Assembly: GCF_036634175.1 (NCBI RefSeq)
Contig: NZ_JAZIFX010000001.1
Coordinates: forward strand, 6,634,001 to 6,698,000
Direction of reading: 5' to 3'
Length of the DNA: 64,000 bases
DNA from: Streptomyces sp. P9-A2
Lineage (GTDB): Bacteria > Actinomycetota > Actinomycetes > Streptomycetales > Streptomycetaceae
Under the pieces are notes generated by a model that made no database searches, was not told where the DNA came from, and saw only the letters and a program-made list of their open reading frames with translations. Below, piece by piece: positions 1 through 8,823 of this stretch. Each line of letters opens with the position of its first letter. Position 1 is the stretch's first letter. The translations under genes and the position numbers were made by a program.

Positions 1-531
1 GAGGTCCGGCGCGCGGTGTTCGCCGGGCACAGATTGCGCATCTACTACGAGGCCGTGGGCCAGCCCCCGAAGTGGCGCACGGTGGACCCGATCGGTCTGG
101 TCACCGTCAGGGAGCAGGGCTACCTGCTGGCCAAGCGGGGCACCGAGGACCGCACCTACCGGTTGAGCCGGGTCCTGGCAGCCGAGGAGCTCGACGAACC
201 CGCGCAGCGTTCGGACACGGTCGACCTGGACCGGGCCTGGCGCGAACGCAACGTGCGGTTCCGGACCGGCGGCGACAACACCGCCGTGGTGGTCCGCGTG
301 GACCCCGCGCGCCGGGAGCACCTGGTCGCCACCGCCCTCGCCGTCCGTTCCGAGGAGACCGACGAGGACGGCCGGCTCCGGCTGCACGTCGTCTTCCAGG
401 ACACACGGCACGCGGAATGGGCGCTGTGGCAGCACGCCATGTACGCGGAGGTGGAGGCCCCGCAGTGGCTGCGCACCTCCCTGCACCACCGCGCGACGGT
501 GATCGCGGCCCGCTACGGGCCACCGACCTGA
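1..531 (+). CDS. WYL-domain transcriptional regulator, C-terminal part
   Basis: The frame is already open at base 1, so the gene starts outside the window; the visible part encodes about 176 residues. The opening residues (RRAVFAGHRLRIYYEA) and the later VDPIGLV and GYLLAKR stretches match the WYL ligand-sensing domain, and the tail resembles the WCX extension. WYL proteins of this type usually carry an N-terminal helix-turn-helix and act as cytoplasmic regulators, sometimes binding single-stranded nucleic acid or small ligands. The DNA-binding part is not visible, so targets cannot be inferred. Stop TGA at 529-531; the next DNA downstream is transposon debris. Confidence 0.8.
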   Translation, partial: EVRRAVFAGHRLRIYYEAVGQPPKWRTVDPIGLVTVREQGYLLAKRGTEDRTYRLSRVLAAEELDEPAQRSDTVDLDRAWRERNVRFRTGGDNTAVVVRVDPARREHLVATALAVRSEETDEDGRLRLHVVFQDTRHAEWALWQHAMYAEVEAPQWLRTSLHHRATVIAARYGPPT

Positions 532-599
532 AAGCTCCGTCCACCCCCGCGAGGCCGAAACAACGGCCGACGCCGGGCCGTTGACCGGGAAGGGGATGA

Positions 600-812
600 T
601 GGCCGGCGACAAGGCGACCTGCCGGACACCCCGGACCTCCACGTCCGCACACCAGTAGCCCTCGGGCTGCCCGCCCCGCCCCTGGAGCCAGGCCGGCACC
701 GGCGGCAACGGCCGCACCACCGTCCACTCCGCATCCGTCATGTCCGACGGATACCGGCCCACCCGATCAGGATGATCGGCCGCGTTGCCGTACACGTGCG
801 CGAGACAATCGC
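600..812 (-). pseudogene. IS5-family (DUF4096) transposase N-terminal fragment
   Basis: The minus strand encodes an N-terminal segment with VYGNAADHPDRVGRYPSD followed by MTDAEWTVVRPLPPVPAWL, the typical start of Streptomyces IS5-group transposases with a DUF4096 domain. Similarity is lost near base 600 and no DDE domain follows, so this is a remnant. It lies directly beside the shortened end of the IS630 transposase gene. Confidence 0.7.
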
Positions 813-835
813 ACGATCGGGCGCCCGAGTTGAGA

Positions 836-1765
836 TCAGCGGGCCGCGTGGACGTGGTGTTTCAGATCGGCGTTCAACAGCGCGTCGGGATTCGGTTCGG
901 GGCTGTGTCCGGGCATCAGGTGCAGTTCGACGCGCTCGGCGTTCTCGGCGAGCCAGGCCCGGACGGCTTTGCTGCGGTGGACCGGGTGCCGGTCGGCGAT
1001 CACATGGACCTTGCGGCCGGCATGCCGGGCGAGGCGGTCGAGGAACGCGCAGAACACCTTCGCGGTGAACCTGCCGGGGAAGACGGTGAACCACAGCGCC
1101 CCGCGGGAGGCGACGGCCGACATGATGTCGATCCTGAAGCGGCGGCCGTTCACCCGCACCAGTGGGGTCTGTCCGGCCGGGGCCCACGAGCGTCCCGGCG
1201 GGACGGTGTCCGAGCGCAGACCGTACTGATCGGCCCAGACCGGCTCGGCCTTCTCCTCGCTCGCCCGGGCCCGGATCGCCGGATACTCCTCCTGCAGCCA
1301 CCGGCTGACCTCGTCGTCTTTCTGCCGGTCGGAGCGGCGGGCGGGCCGTTGCGGGGTGAAGCCGTGCCGGCGCAGCCACTTGCTCGTACCCCGCTCGGTC
1401 ATCGACACCCCGCACACCAGCCGGGTCAGGGTCCGCACCGAGGCGCGGGCCCGCATCACCCCGTTCTGCCCGAGGTCGGCCGGTGTGTAATCAGGCATCG
1501 CCTGCAAGACCGCTCCACGGGCGGACTCGTCGATCAACTCACCCTTGCCCGCGCGTGGTTCGGGCACCGCCGCGAGCAGTGCCTGCCTCCCACCGGTGCG
1601 GCTGGCCCGCCACCACGTGCCCACCGACCGCTCGGAGACCCCGAACATCTCCGCCGCCTGGTCGTACGTCCGAACCCGCCCCGACTCCAGCGCGCTCACC
1701 ACCCGCAGCCGTAGATCCTCCTGCGCAGCGGGCGGCAGACGCCGCATGTCCCCACCCTCGATCAC
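836..1765 (-). pseudogene. IS630-family transposase, probably inactive
   Basis: 309 residues with an N-terminal homeodomain-like helix-turn-helix (YDQAAEMFGVSERSVGTWW) and a DDE_3 catalytic domain; the first two acidic residues are visible in VWADQYGLR and VIADRHPVHRS. The position expected to hold the third catalytic residue (NPDE in relatives) reads NPDALLNADLKHH, so the glutamate appears to be alanine. The protein stops right after HVHAAR, where relatives continue for roughly 40 residues. Both changes suggest an inactive copy. The start may be the internal Met of MRRLPPAAQ. It is flanked by the IS5-like fragment, consistent with nested insertion. Confidence 0.75.
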
Positions 1766-2496
1766 ACCGGATCAACGAGCAGGCAACCCATCAGTTCCGG
1801 CTCGATAAGGTGCGCAGGAAATCCAGCAGGGCGCTGAGTGCGGAGTCGCCCCGGTGGCCGAGGACGGTGTCCCCGTACCGGAAGGCCGCGGCACCCTGGC
1901 GGGTCAGCTCCCCACGCGAGCAGCGCCTCGTCATGCGTGACCGGGGCAGTCCCAGGGATCCGCGCGCCGCGTCTTCGGCGGCGGCCGGCACGGCCGAGGC
2001 GGCCACCGTGGCGGCAGCTCCAGCTCAGGCATCAAAAACGCTCCAGACGTGCCGATCGACGGGCGGTCGGCGAACTGCAGCGCCTGCGGCACCGTCGCTT
2101 CTCCTTGGAAACCTGACGAGCCAGCACGGCGTCGACGGTATGAGTGGCCGGGGTGACCCAGCCGTGGATCCGGCGCAGCCGAGGAGGGAAAAGCCGTGGC
2201 CGACCGCGGCGTCCAGCAGCGGCTTCGGGGCCTCGAATTCGATCGTCCGGCGGCCGCACCGAAACCATCCCGCCCAGGTCCCGGACGTCCTCCAGGATCG
2301 AAGAACAGACACCGGGCCAGGCGCCACGATGTCGGCAAGACAGTCAAACGCGCGGAGTCGATCAAGGAACACCAAGCCCACCGAGGACAAACACCAAGCT
2401 GAGACTGCTGCCGCCCGTCTGACGGCCGTCATGACGGGAGCCCGGGAGCCGTTGGAGGATCACCTCCTGGCCCCGGGCTCCGTTACATGCGGGGGG
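1766..2496. other. Degenerate stretch without a supportable gene
   Basis: About 730 bp lies between the IS630 copy and the 2497-3156 gene. Short minus-strand frames (1791-2006 and 2025-2432) contain protein-like pieces such as GELTRQGAAAFRYGDTVLGH, but these sit in different frames and are broken by stops. This looks like decayed coding DNA of unknown identity. No RNA gene or promoter could be recognised. Confidence 0.4.
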
Positions 2497-3156
2497 TCAG
2501 AAACAGGACCCATCTTCCTCGACGGTGTCGGGCCGGATGCAGGGGGAGCCAGCGGCGTGCTCGCCGCCACGGTCGAAGACCTGGAGGGTCGCCGTCTCAT
2601 TGATCTCCCACCAGGCCGCGAAGGCCTCGGCGATGTAGCGGGTCTGCTTCTCCAGGTCCATCATCTTGCCCTCCTCCACCCAGTCGCCGTCGTCTATGGC
2701 CTCGTAGTCGATGGTGGGGTAGTCGGAGCTGGCCTCCAGGACCGGGTAGACCAACTTGCGCTTGTAGCCCCGCCACCCCTTGAGGTGCTTGACCGCCTTC
2801 TTCTGCTTGGCGGTCCCGTGCTCGGCAACGAACTCCTTGAACTGTTCGAAGGTGCCGGGGGTGTCGGCGATCTCCGCGAGCGACAGAGTGACCTTCTTCG
2901 GTTCGGGGGTGACTGTCTTCTCCGGCTCCCGCGTGACGGACTTCTCCGGCGAAGGGCTGACGGGCTTCGGTGAGCCGGCCGTGGCGCTCGCGGTAGCGCT
3001 GGGCTTGGTCGTTGACGCGGCATCCGAGGTGCCGTCGCTGCCGCTGCACTGAGTCACCATCGCCAAGATGAGGGAGACGACTCCGATGACCGCGAAGACG
3101 CCACACCCCTGGGCCATCTCGTTGTTGCTCTTGCTGCCCACGTACACGATCTCCAT
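2497..3156 (-). CDS. Membrane-anchored or secreted hypothetical protein
   Basis: 219 residues from the ATG at 3154-3156; an upstream in-frame ATG at 3207 would add 17 residues unlike a leader. Near residues 15-35 there is a hydrophobic stretch (GVFAVIGVVSLILAMVTQCS) that could anchor the protein or act as a signal/lipobox-like segment. A Ser/Thr/Pro/Lys-rich linker with repeated EKTVTPEPKK-type units follows, then a charged C-terminal domain. No family is recognised. Four cysteines are visible, two of them near the C-terminus. The layout suggests an extracytoplasmic domain on a flexible stalk. It sits alone among transposon remnants. Confidence 0.55.
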   Translation of the reverse strand: MEIVYVGSKSNNEMAQGCGVFAVIGVVSLILAMVTQCSGSDGTSDAASTTKPSATASATAGSPKPVSPSPEKSVTREPEKTVTPEPKKVTLSLAEIADTPGTFEQFKEFVAEHGTAKQKKAVKHLKGWRGYKRKLVYPVLEASSDYPTIDYEAIDDGDWVEEGKMMDLEKQTRYIAEAFAAWWEINETATLQVFDRGGEHAAGSPCIRPDTVEEDGSCF

Positions 3157-3384
3157 CAAGTGCTGGAGGGGCCACCGACAGGCGTCACCGCAGGTAGGGC
3201 CCCTCATCTCATGATGCGCGATCGTACATATGGTCTACATGTGAAGGGATCGCACCCTGGGTGTGAAGGATGACTCGGAGGGCCCTGACGGAATCAGCCC
3301 CCATCAACTCCCTTGGCCCGGCAGGATGATCGTCATGCAGCCAGAAGTTCTCTCGGGTCTGATCGGCTTCGGCGGCGTCCTAAA

Positions 3385-4249
3385 GGCTGTCCCGCAATGA
3401 TCAACTGGCTCGAGGTCGTCAAGGTCGGAGTCGGCCTCGTCCATGTTCCCTCTGTCTATCCGGCGAGGGCGAGGTTGTGCAGGCGGGCAATGCCGAGCAT
3501 GGCGTGATGTACGCCATCGCCCTTCAAGCGGCAGTCGCGGAGGATCTTCCAGCTCTTCATGCGGGCGAAGGTGTGCTCCACTCGGGCGCGGACTTTGCGG
3601 TGTGAGCGGTTGTGCTTTTCCTTCCAGGCCGGGAGTTCACTCTGGCCGCGTTCGCGGCGGTGCGGGATCACCAGCCCAGTGCCGCGGTAACCACCGTCGG
3701 CGATCACCATGGCTTCGCCGACGGCGGCCTTCGCTCCGGACAGCTCCCATGCCCTGCAGTCGCTGCGGTTGCCGGGCAGCGGCCGGCCCACGGCGACGAT
3801 CAGCCGGGTATCGGCGTCGATGACGACCTGGTGGTTGGTGGAGTACCGGTAGTTCTTCGACTGCTCAGCCACCGTGTGGTCACGCGTGGGCACCAAGGTG
3901 CCGTCCACGATCAGCACTGTGTCCTTGCGGAACCGTCGGCGCGGCCGCAGGGCGAGCATCGGCCCGAGACGGTTGATGATGCGGTCGGCCGCGGACTTCG
4001 AGACCCCGAACAGCGGCGCAAGCTGTCGCAGCGTCAGGTTGGTTCTCCAGTACGCCGCTACCAGCAGGACCCGGTCCTCCAGCGGCAGACTCCACGGCCG
4101 GCCTCGACGGACTACGCCCGCTCCCTCACGGCGCAGGGCGGTCACGAGCTTGCCGAAGCAGCGCGGGCTCAGCCCGGTGAACGGGCCTATCCAGGACGGC
4201 TGCGACGCCGTGATCACACCAGCCATGCATTGATCATTCCACCGCAGCC
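3385..4249 (-). mobile_element. IS5-family insertion sequence
   Basis: An 865-bp element containing the transposase gene on the minus strand. Imperfect 20-bp terminal inverted repeats are visible: ggctgtcccgcaatgatcaa at 3385-3404 and ttgatcattccaccgcagcc at 4230-4249, matching at 15 of 20 positions once one is reversed. No flanking target duplication is seen. The right-hand repeat is the more diverged one. Confidence 0.65.
3456..4226 (-). CDS. IS5-family transposase (DDE_Tnp_4)
   Basis: 256 residues from the ATG at 4224-4226; the frame is open further upstream, but that extension does not look like protein. An N-terminal helix-turn-helix (LTLRQLAPLFGVSKSAADRI) is followed by a DDE_Tnp_4 nuclease domain with visible acidic residues in IVDGTLVPT, VIADGGYRG and RARVEHTFARMK. 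The length and complete D-D-E set suggest a functional transposase. It nearly fills the element defined by the flanking inverted repeats. Confidence 0.85.
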   Translation of the reverse strand: MAGVITASQPSWIGPFTGLSPRCFGKLVTALRREGAGVVRRGRPWSLPLEDRVLLVAAYWRTNLTLRQLAPLFGVSKSAADRIINRLGPMLALRPRRRFRKDTVLIVDGTLVPTRDHTVAEQSKNYRYSTNHQVVIDADTRLIVAVGRPLPGNRSDCRAWELSGAKAAVGEAMVIADGGYRGTGLVIPHRRERGQSELPAWKEKHNRSHRKVRARVEHTFARMKSWKILRDCRLKGDGVHHAMLGIARLHNLALAG

Positions 4250-4257
4250 TGGGCTCC

Positions 4258-4725
4258 TCATCCGGCTTCCCGGCCGCCGGCCAGACGGCGCCGCCACCAG
4301 AGGCCAGAACGCCACTGCCGATGAGTGGCGAAGGGATCCGGCAGCGTGCGCTCGGCGTACCTGGCATCCAGGACACGCACTCGGAGTTCAAGCTCGGCGC
4401 GGGGCCTGGGAGGCAGCTGCCGCACGACCTCCTCAAGCACGTCGCGAGCGTGCCGCACGTCGTCGAAGGAACAGCCACGGCACGGACACTCCGCATCCTG
4501 CGGATACAGGGGCCGACGTCCCGCTGGTTGCAGAAATGCCCGATACCGGCGCAGCGCACGATCGGTGGCGCCGGGGTAGACGTAGTAGTCGCCCGAGAAC
4601 CGCTCTACTCGATCTATCGCGACGCTGGTTCGGGCAGAGAGGCCGTGGATCCGGTCTGGAGGCAAGCTCCACGCGGCACGAGGGATCTGTTGAGCGCGCA
4701 GCGCGCCGGGCCGCTTACGCGGCAT
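4258..4725 (-). CDS. Hypothetical protein with a CPCRGC motif
   Basis: 155 residues, ATG at 4723-4725. The sequence is strongly basic and Arg-rich, with DRIHGLSARTSVAIDRVERFSGDYYVYPG near the N-terminus and a paired-cysteine motif CPCRGC near residue 82 that could bind metal. No family is recognised; the composition looks coding rather than random. It is squeezed between an IS5 and an IS3 element with 8 bp separating its stop from the IS5 right end, so it may be passenger DNA or the surviving piece of a longer gene. Confidence 0.45.
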   Translation of the reverse strand: MPRKRPGALRAQQIPRAAWSLPPDRIHGLSARTSVAIDRVERFSGDYYVYPGATDRALRRYRAFLQPAGRRPLYPQDAECPCRGCSFDDVRHARDVLEEVVRQLPPRPRAELELRVRVLDARYAERTLPDPFATHRQWRSGLWWRRRLAGGREAG

Positions 4726-4908
4726 CGGCCTTTCGGTACGTGGACATGAGGAGCATCATGCCAGCCTCTACGGTCCGATGGCTGCCATGAAGTTGCATCC
4801 GGTACTGGCTCATCGCACCAGCACTCAACCCCCTCTCTGTCAAAGTAGGTCGAGTCAGGCATACTGGATGATTCATTGAGTCGAGGGCGGAGAAGGAGTA
4901 GTGCCCGG

Positions 4909-5329
4909 GTGGCCAGCACGAACGACCACGGGACCCCTGATCCGCAGGTGGAAGCCCGGTCGACCGGCCCGCGCCGGTATACCGCGGAGTACAAGGCGAG
5001 GATCCTCACCGAGTACGAGACCTTGGACAAGAAGGGCAAAGGGCAAGGGTGCTCTGCTGCGGCGGGAGGGTCTGTACTCGTCGCTGATCACGACGTGGCG
5101 GCAGCAGCGGGACAAGGGCGCCCAGCAGGCGCTCGCCGCGCCGGCCGGACGGCCGAAGATGGACCCGAGGGACAGGGAGATCGCGAAGCTGAAGGCGGAG
5201 AAGGCCCGCCTGGAAGCCGATCTCGCGAAGGCCCGTACCGTGATCGAGGTTCAGGGAAAACTCTCCGCGCTGCTCGACCAGTTCGCCACGGACAGCGCCG
5301 CGAACCAGAACGGCGAGAACACCAAGTGA
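4909..5329 (+). pseudogene. IS3 orfA (helix-turn-helix subunit), frameshifted
   Basis: The N-terminal half ([16 protein letters not shown], from the GTG at 4909 behind an aaggag at 4893-4898) and the C-terminal half ([19 protein letters not shown] then a leucine-zipper-like coiled coil ending TK) are in different frames. The shift falls at a 7-bp imperfect tandem duplication, gggcaaa at 5034-5040 and gggcaag at 5041-5047. Removing seven bases restores the expected KKGKGALL. In IS3 elements OrfA binds the ends and is joined to OrfB by programmed frameshifting, so this change should disable it. Confidence 0.75.
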
Positions 5330-6384
5330 TCGAGGCCGACCCCGCGGCCGTGTTCGACACCGCCCGCGACCACGCCCTCGAAGAGCTCACCGGGCTGGTC
5401 GGGCGCGTCCAGGCATGTGCCGCGCTCGGCGTGAGCCGGGCCACCTACTACCGCCACCACCGCCAGAGCCCCGCCCCGGCCAGGCCGCGGCAAAAACGGC
5501 GCCGGCACCCCCGCGCTCTCGCGCCCGAAGAGGAGATACGGGTCCTCGATGTGCTCCATTCCCCGGAGTTCGCCGACATGGCGCCCGCCGAGATCTACGC
5601 GGTCCTCCTGGACCGGGGTGTCTACCTGTGCTCGGAGTCGACGATGTACCGGCTCCTGCGACGCCGTGGCGAGGTCCGTGAACGCCGCCGTCAGGCCGTC
5701 CACCCACCAAGGACGGTGCCCGAGCTGGTCGCCGAGGGCCCGAACCGGGTCTGGAGCTGGGACATCACGAAGCTGAAGGGGCCGGTCAAGGGCGTCTACT
5801 ACTGCCTCTACACGATCATCGATATCTTCAGCCGATACACGGTCGGCTGGATGATCGCCGACCGGGAGAACAAGGATCTCGCTGAGCGGTTCCTGTCCGA
5901 GACGATCGCCAAGTACGGCATCGGGCCAGGGCAGTTGACGATCCACTCGGACCGCGGGTCCCCGATGGTCGCGCAGAACGTCGCCCAGATGATGGCCGGT
6001 CTCGGCGTCACCAAGTCGCATTCGCGGCCGAAGACGTCGAACGACAACCCGTACAGCGAGAGCCAGTACAAGACCCTGAAATACCGGCACGACTTTCCCG
6101 AGCGTTTCGGATCCCTCGAGGACGCCCGGGCGTGGTGCACCCAGTTCTTCACCTGGTACAACGAGGAGCATCGGCACTCCGGGATCGGCCTGCACACGCC
6201 CTACGACGTGCACTTCGGTCTCGCCGGGCAGCTCCGCGAGATGCGTGCCGACGTCCTCCGGGCGGTCTACGCGAAGCACCCCGAACGCTTCGTCCGCAAG
6301 CTACCGGAGCCGCCGAAACTCCCCCAAGCGGCCTGGATCAACAAGCCGACACCAGACGGCCCACTGATCCCGGCACAACGTTAG
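5326..6384 (+). CDS. IS3-family transposase OrfB (integrase core)
   Basis: 352 residues; GTG start overlapping the orfA stop (GTGA at 5326-5329), the usual IS3 arrangement. An N-terminal HTH_21 region (TYYRHHRQS) precedes an rve integrase core with D in WSWDITKL, D in IHSDRGSP and E in NPYSESQYK, followed by the typical [17 protein letters not shown] tail. All catalytic residues look intact, so OrfB itself could still work if OrfA is supplied by another copy. Confidence 0.88.
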   Translation: MIEADPAAVFDTARDHALEELTGLVGRVQACAALGVSRATYYRHHRQSPAPARPRQKRRRHPRALAPEEEIRVLDVLHSPEFADMAPAEIYAVLLDRGVYLCSESTMYRLLRRRGEVRERRRQAVHPPRTVPELVAEGPNRVWSWDITKLKGPVKGVYYCLYTIIDIFSRYTVGWMIADRENKDLAERFLSETIAKYGIGPGQLTIHSDRGSPMVAQNVAQMMAGLGVTKSHSRPKTSNDNPYSESQYKTLKYRHDFPERFGSLEDARAWCTQFFTWYNEEHRHSGIGLHTPYDVHFGLAGQLREMRADVLRAVYAKHPERFVRKLPEPPKLPQAAWINKPTPDGPLIPAQR

Positions 6385-6681
6385 AACGATCTACCTGCCT
6401 TGATCGCTTTGACAGGTTCCGTCCAGAACCACTCACGCAAGGCTCAACGGCCCCTCCCGCCCCGGGGCACGGCAGATCTCAAACGCGGTCTCACACCCCA
6501 CCAACGACCCGGAACCCAAACCGTTTCGGATCAATATCAAACAGTGGCCACAACTATTCGACGAAGAAACGAAGGAGTCAAGAGAGTTTCGATGCGGTCG
6601 TTTGCCTCTGCATGTAAAGGAAGGCATGCCAAATCGCCCTGCCGGATTTTCCCGGAAGGGCGATTCTCGAGGCTCCCCGGA

Positions 6682-8235
6682 TCAGTGGGCCATGATCGGC
6701 CCTGCCGAGGGATCGGGGCGTTCCTTGGGCAGCAGCGTGAGAGCGCCCACGGCCGTGACGACGGAGATCGCCGCGCAGGCCACGAAGGCGTTGTCGAAGC
6801 CGTCGAGCGAGGGTGTCCCACCCTCCAGGCTGGCGCCCGCGACGGCCGCGACCACCGCGATGCCCAGCGAGGCCCCGAGCTCGTGGGCGGTGTTCACCAG
6901 ACCCGAACCGAGTCCCGCGTCCAGGTGGCCCACGCCGTGCATCGCGCTGGTGATGGCGCAGACGAAACCGACACCGAGACCGAAGGAGAGCAGGACGAAC
7001 CCCGGCAGGACCTCCGTCCAGGCGTTTCCGCCGTCGACGCCGGACAGGAGCAGGCCGCCAGCCATGGCGACACCGAGGCCCGAGGCGGCGGTCACCCGCC
7101 AGCCGAGCCGGGGCACCGCGCTGGAGGCCAGGTGTGCGCCGATCGTGGTGGCCAGCGCCGCCGGCAGGAACATCAGGCCGGTGCGCAGCGCGCTGTAGCC
7201 CAGCACGTGCTGGAGATAGAGCGAGCACAGGAAGAACCCGGAGATCAGTACGCCCGCGGAGGCCAGCATGACCAGGCAGCCGCCGGTCATGGAACGCCGC
7301 GCGAGGAAGGAGAGCCGCACGAGCGGCGAGGCCGCGGAGCGCTCCGCCAGCACGAACAGCACCGCGCAGAGTGCGGCGGCAAGCAGCGGGCCCCAGGCGG
7401 TGGCGTCGTTGAAGCCGTGGTCACGCGCCTGCACCAGGCCGAAGATGAGCAGGGCGGGCGTCGCCACCATGGTGAACGCGCCAGGCAGGTCGACGCCCTT
7501 GTGCCGGCCGCCGGGCCCCGTGGTCGGACCGTCCTCCTTGACCAGGACGGGCACCAGGAAGAGCACCGTGAGCCCGATCGGTACGTTGATGAAGAAGGCC
7601 CACTCCCAGCCGGGCCCCGAGGCCAGCACGCCGCCGAGGAGCACGCCGAACGCCGCACCCGTGCCGCCGATCGCCGCCCACACGCCCAGAGCACGGTTGC
7701 GCTCGGCGCCCTGGAAGGTGGCCATCACCGTGGCCATGGCGGCCGGTGAGAGGAAAGCCGCCCCGACACCCTGGGCGGCGCGGGCGGCGATGAGCATGCC
7801 GCTGCTCTCGGCCAGTCCCGACATCAGCGATGCGACGATGAACAGCGCGAGACCGCCGAGGAAGGTACGTCGTCGACCGAGGAAGTCGCCGAGGCGGCCG
7901 CCGAGCAGCAACAGGCTGCCGAAGAGCATCGTGTACGCGGTGACGACCCAGGTCATCGCGGCCGGCGAGAGGGCGAGGTCGTCACGCATCGACGGCAGCG
8001 CGACGTTCACCACGGTCACATCGACGATGAGCATGAACTGGGCCATGCACAGGAGCGTCAGGATCAGCCAGCGGCGCGGGTGGGACGCCGGCGGGGCCAC
8101 ATGGCCGTTGTGATCTTCGTGATGCCCGTGCCCCTGACCATGGTCATGATGCTCGTGCTCCTGCGCACGAGGGGGGTGAGGCACGCCGCTCTGCTGCCCG
8201 TGGGCAGAAGTCCGAGCTTGGCTCTCCGGTGTCAC
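6682..8235 (-). CDS. DHA2-family (EmrB/QacA-type) MFS drug exporter
   Basis: 517 residues from a GTG start at 8233-8235 preceded by an aaggag Shine-Dalgarno. The first 50 residues are cytoplasmic and His-rich (HEHHDHGQGHGHH), possibly metal-binding. About 14 membrane segments follow, starting with LILTLLCMAQFMLIVDVTVVNVALPS (the DHA2 motif-D1 region), then the GGRLGDFLGRRR loop (motif A) and the GGTGAAFGVLLGG region (motif C). Such proteins export toxic or self-made small molecules by proton antiport. It lies next to a decayed salicylate biosynthesis locus and may have been its exporter, or an unrelated resistance pump. Two palindromic operator-like sites lie just upstream. Confidence 0.85.
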   Translation of the reverse strand: MTPESQARTSAHGQQSGVPHPPRAQEHEHHDHGQGHGHHEDHNGHVAPPASHPRRWLILTLLCMAQFMLIVDVTVVNVALPSMRDDLALSPAAMTWVVTAYTMLFGSLLLLGGRLGDFLGRRRTFLGGLALFIVASLMSGLAESSGMLIAARAAQGVGAAFLSPAAMATVMATFQGAERNRALGVWAAIGGTGAAFGVLLGGVLASGPGWEWAFFINVPIGLTVLFLVPVLVKEDGPTTGPGGRHKGVDLPGAFTMVATPALLIFGLVQARDHGFNDATAWGPLLAAALCAVLFVLAERSAASPLVRLSFLARRSMTGGCLVMLASAGVLISGFFLCSLYLQHVLGYSALRTGLMFLPAALATTIGAHLASSAVPRLGWRVTAASGLGVAMAGGLLLSGVDGGNAWTEVLPGFVLLSFGLGVGFVCAITSAMHGVGHLDAGLGSGLVNTAHELGASLGIAVVAAVAGASLEGGTPSLDGFDNAFVACAAISVVTAVGALTLLPKERPDPSAGPIMAH

Positions 8236-8250
8236 CGGACGCTCCTTAAC

Positions 8251-8310
8251 TTGAACGCCACTGTCAAGGTTACTGTAGGGCTCCGGGGTTAATTTGAACA
8301 GTGGCGTTCA
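8251..8310. promoter_or_regulatory. Paired operator upstream of the DHA2 exporter
   Basis: Two similar sites are present: ttgaacgccactgtcaa (8251-8267) and ttgaacagtggcgttca (8294-8310). Each approximates TTGAAC-N6-GTTCAA, and the 13-bp cores tgaacgccactgt and acagtggcgttca are exact inverse copies. This spacing and symmetry are typical of dimeric TetR-family repressors of exporters. The repressor is not adjacent; the TetR gene at 13603 is a distant candidate only. Confidence 0.55.
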
Positions 8311-8815
8311 GCTTGTGTGGCGGGCGGGGGGTGTGCGGCAGGGTGCTCGAAGGCATCCTTCGGGTGGAGCGCCAGGTCGTGGGTACGAGCCCGCACGGCC
8401 GCCTGGTGGGCGAGCACCCGATCACCGCCGAGATCGAAGAACCCGTCGTCGGGGGCGACTTGGGGAGTCCCCGCCATGTCTGCGGGGATGCCGGCCAGGA
8501 TGCGCACGGCGTCGGGGGCGGTCTCGCCGGTCGCGACCCGGTCTCCCGGGATGCAGCGGGAGCTGAGCACTCCGGCCGCGGCCCGGCTGTGGTCATCGAG
8601 TTGACCGTACGTCACCTCCCGGGTCGCGCCGATATGGCCGGTGGAACGGTCGACGAAGGTCACCGCCGCGGCGTCCGTACGACGGCGCGCGGCGTCACGG
8701 ACCGCGGACGTCGAGGCCGGTGGGACCGCGGCGTCGTGGCGGACAGCGGCGGAGAGCGGATGGTCGACGAGTTCCTCCGGGTGGCGACCACCGCGTCGGT
8801 GACGTGTCCCGGCTC
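8289..8815 (-). pseudogene. AMP-ligase/carrier-protein (NRPS-like) remnant
   Basis: Reading from 8815 downward, one frame shows EELVDHPLSAAVRHDAAV, then DAAAVTFVDRSTGHIGATR and VTYGQLDDHSRAAAGVL, the start of an adenylation or fatty-acyl-AMP ligase domain. The sequence then jumps to DDGFFDLGGDRVLAHQ, a carrier-domain core. Most of the adenylation domain (some 450 residues) is therefore missing. The carrier motif normally reads GGDS; here the phosphopantetheine-accepting serine is Arg. The upstream frame is closed by a stop without a start codon. It is a dead relic of an assembly-line enzyme beside the salicylate genes. Confidence 0.65.
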
Positions 8816-8823
8816 ACAGGGAC

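Larger units (their letters stand above)
4837..6415 (+). mobile_element. IS3-family insertion sequence
   Basis: Two overlapping transposase frames lie between short inverted ends: ctgtcaaag at 4837-4845 and its complement ctttgacag at 6407-6415, with weaker similarity inward. The size (about 1.58 kb) is a little long for IS3. No clear target duplication is seen. OrfA carries a frameshift, so the element may no longer transpose unaided. Confidence 0.7.
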
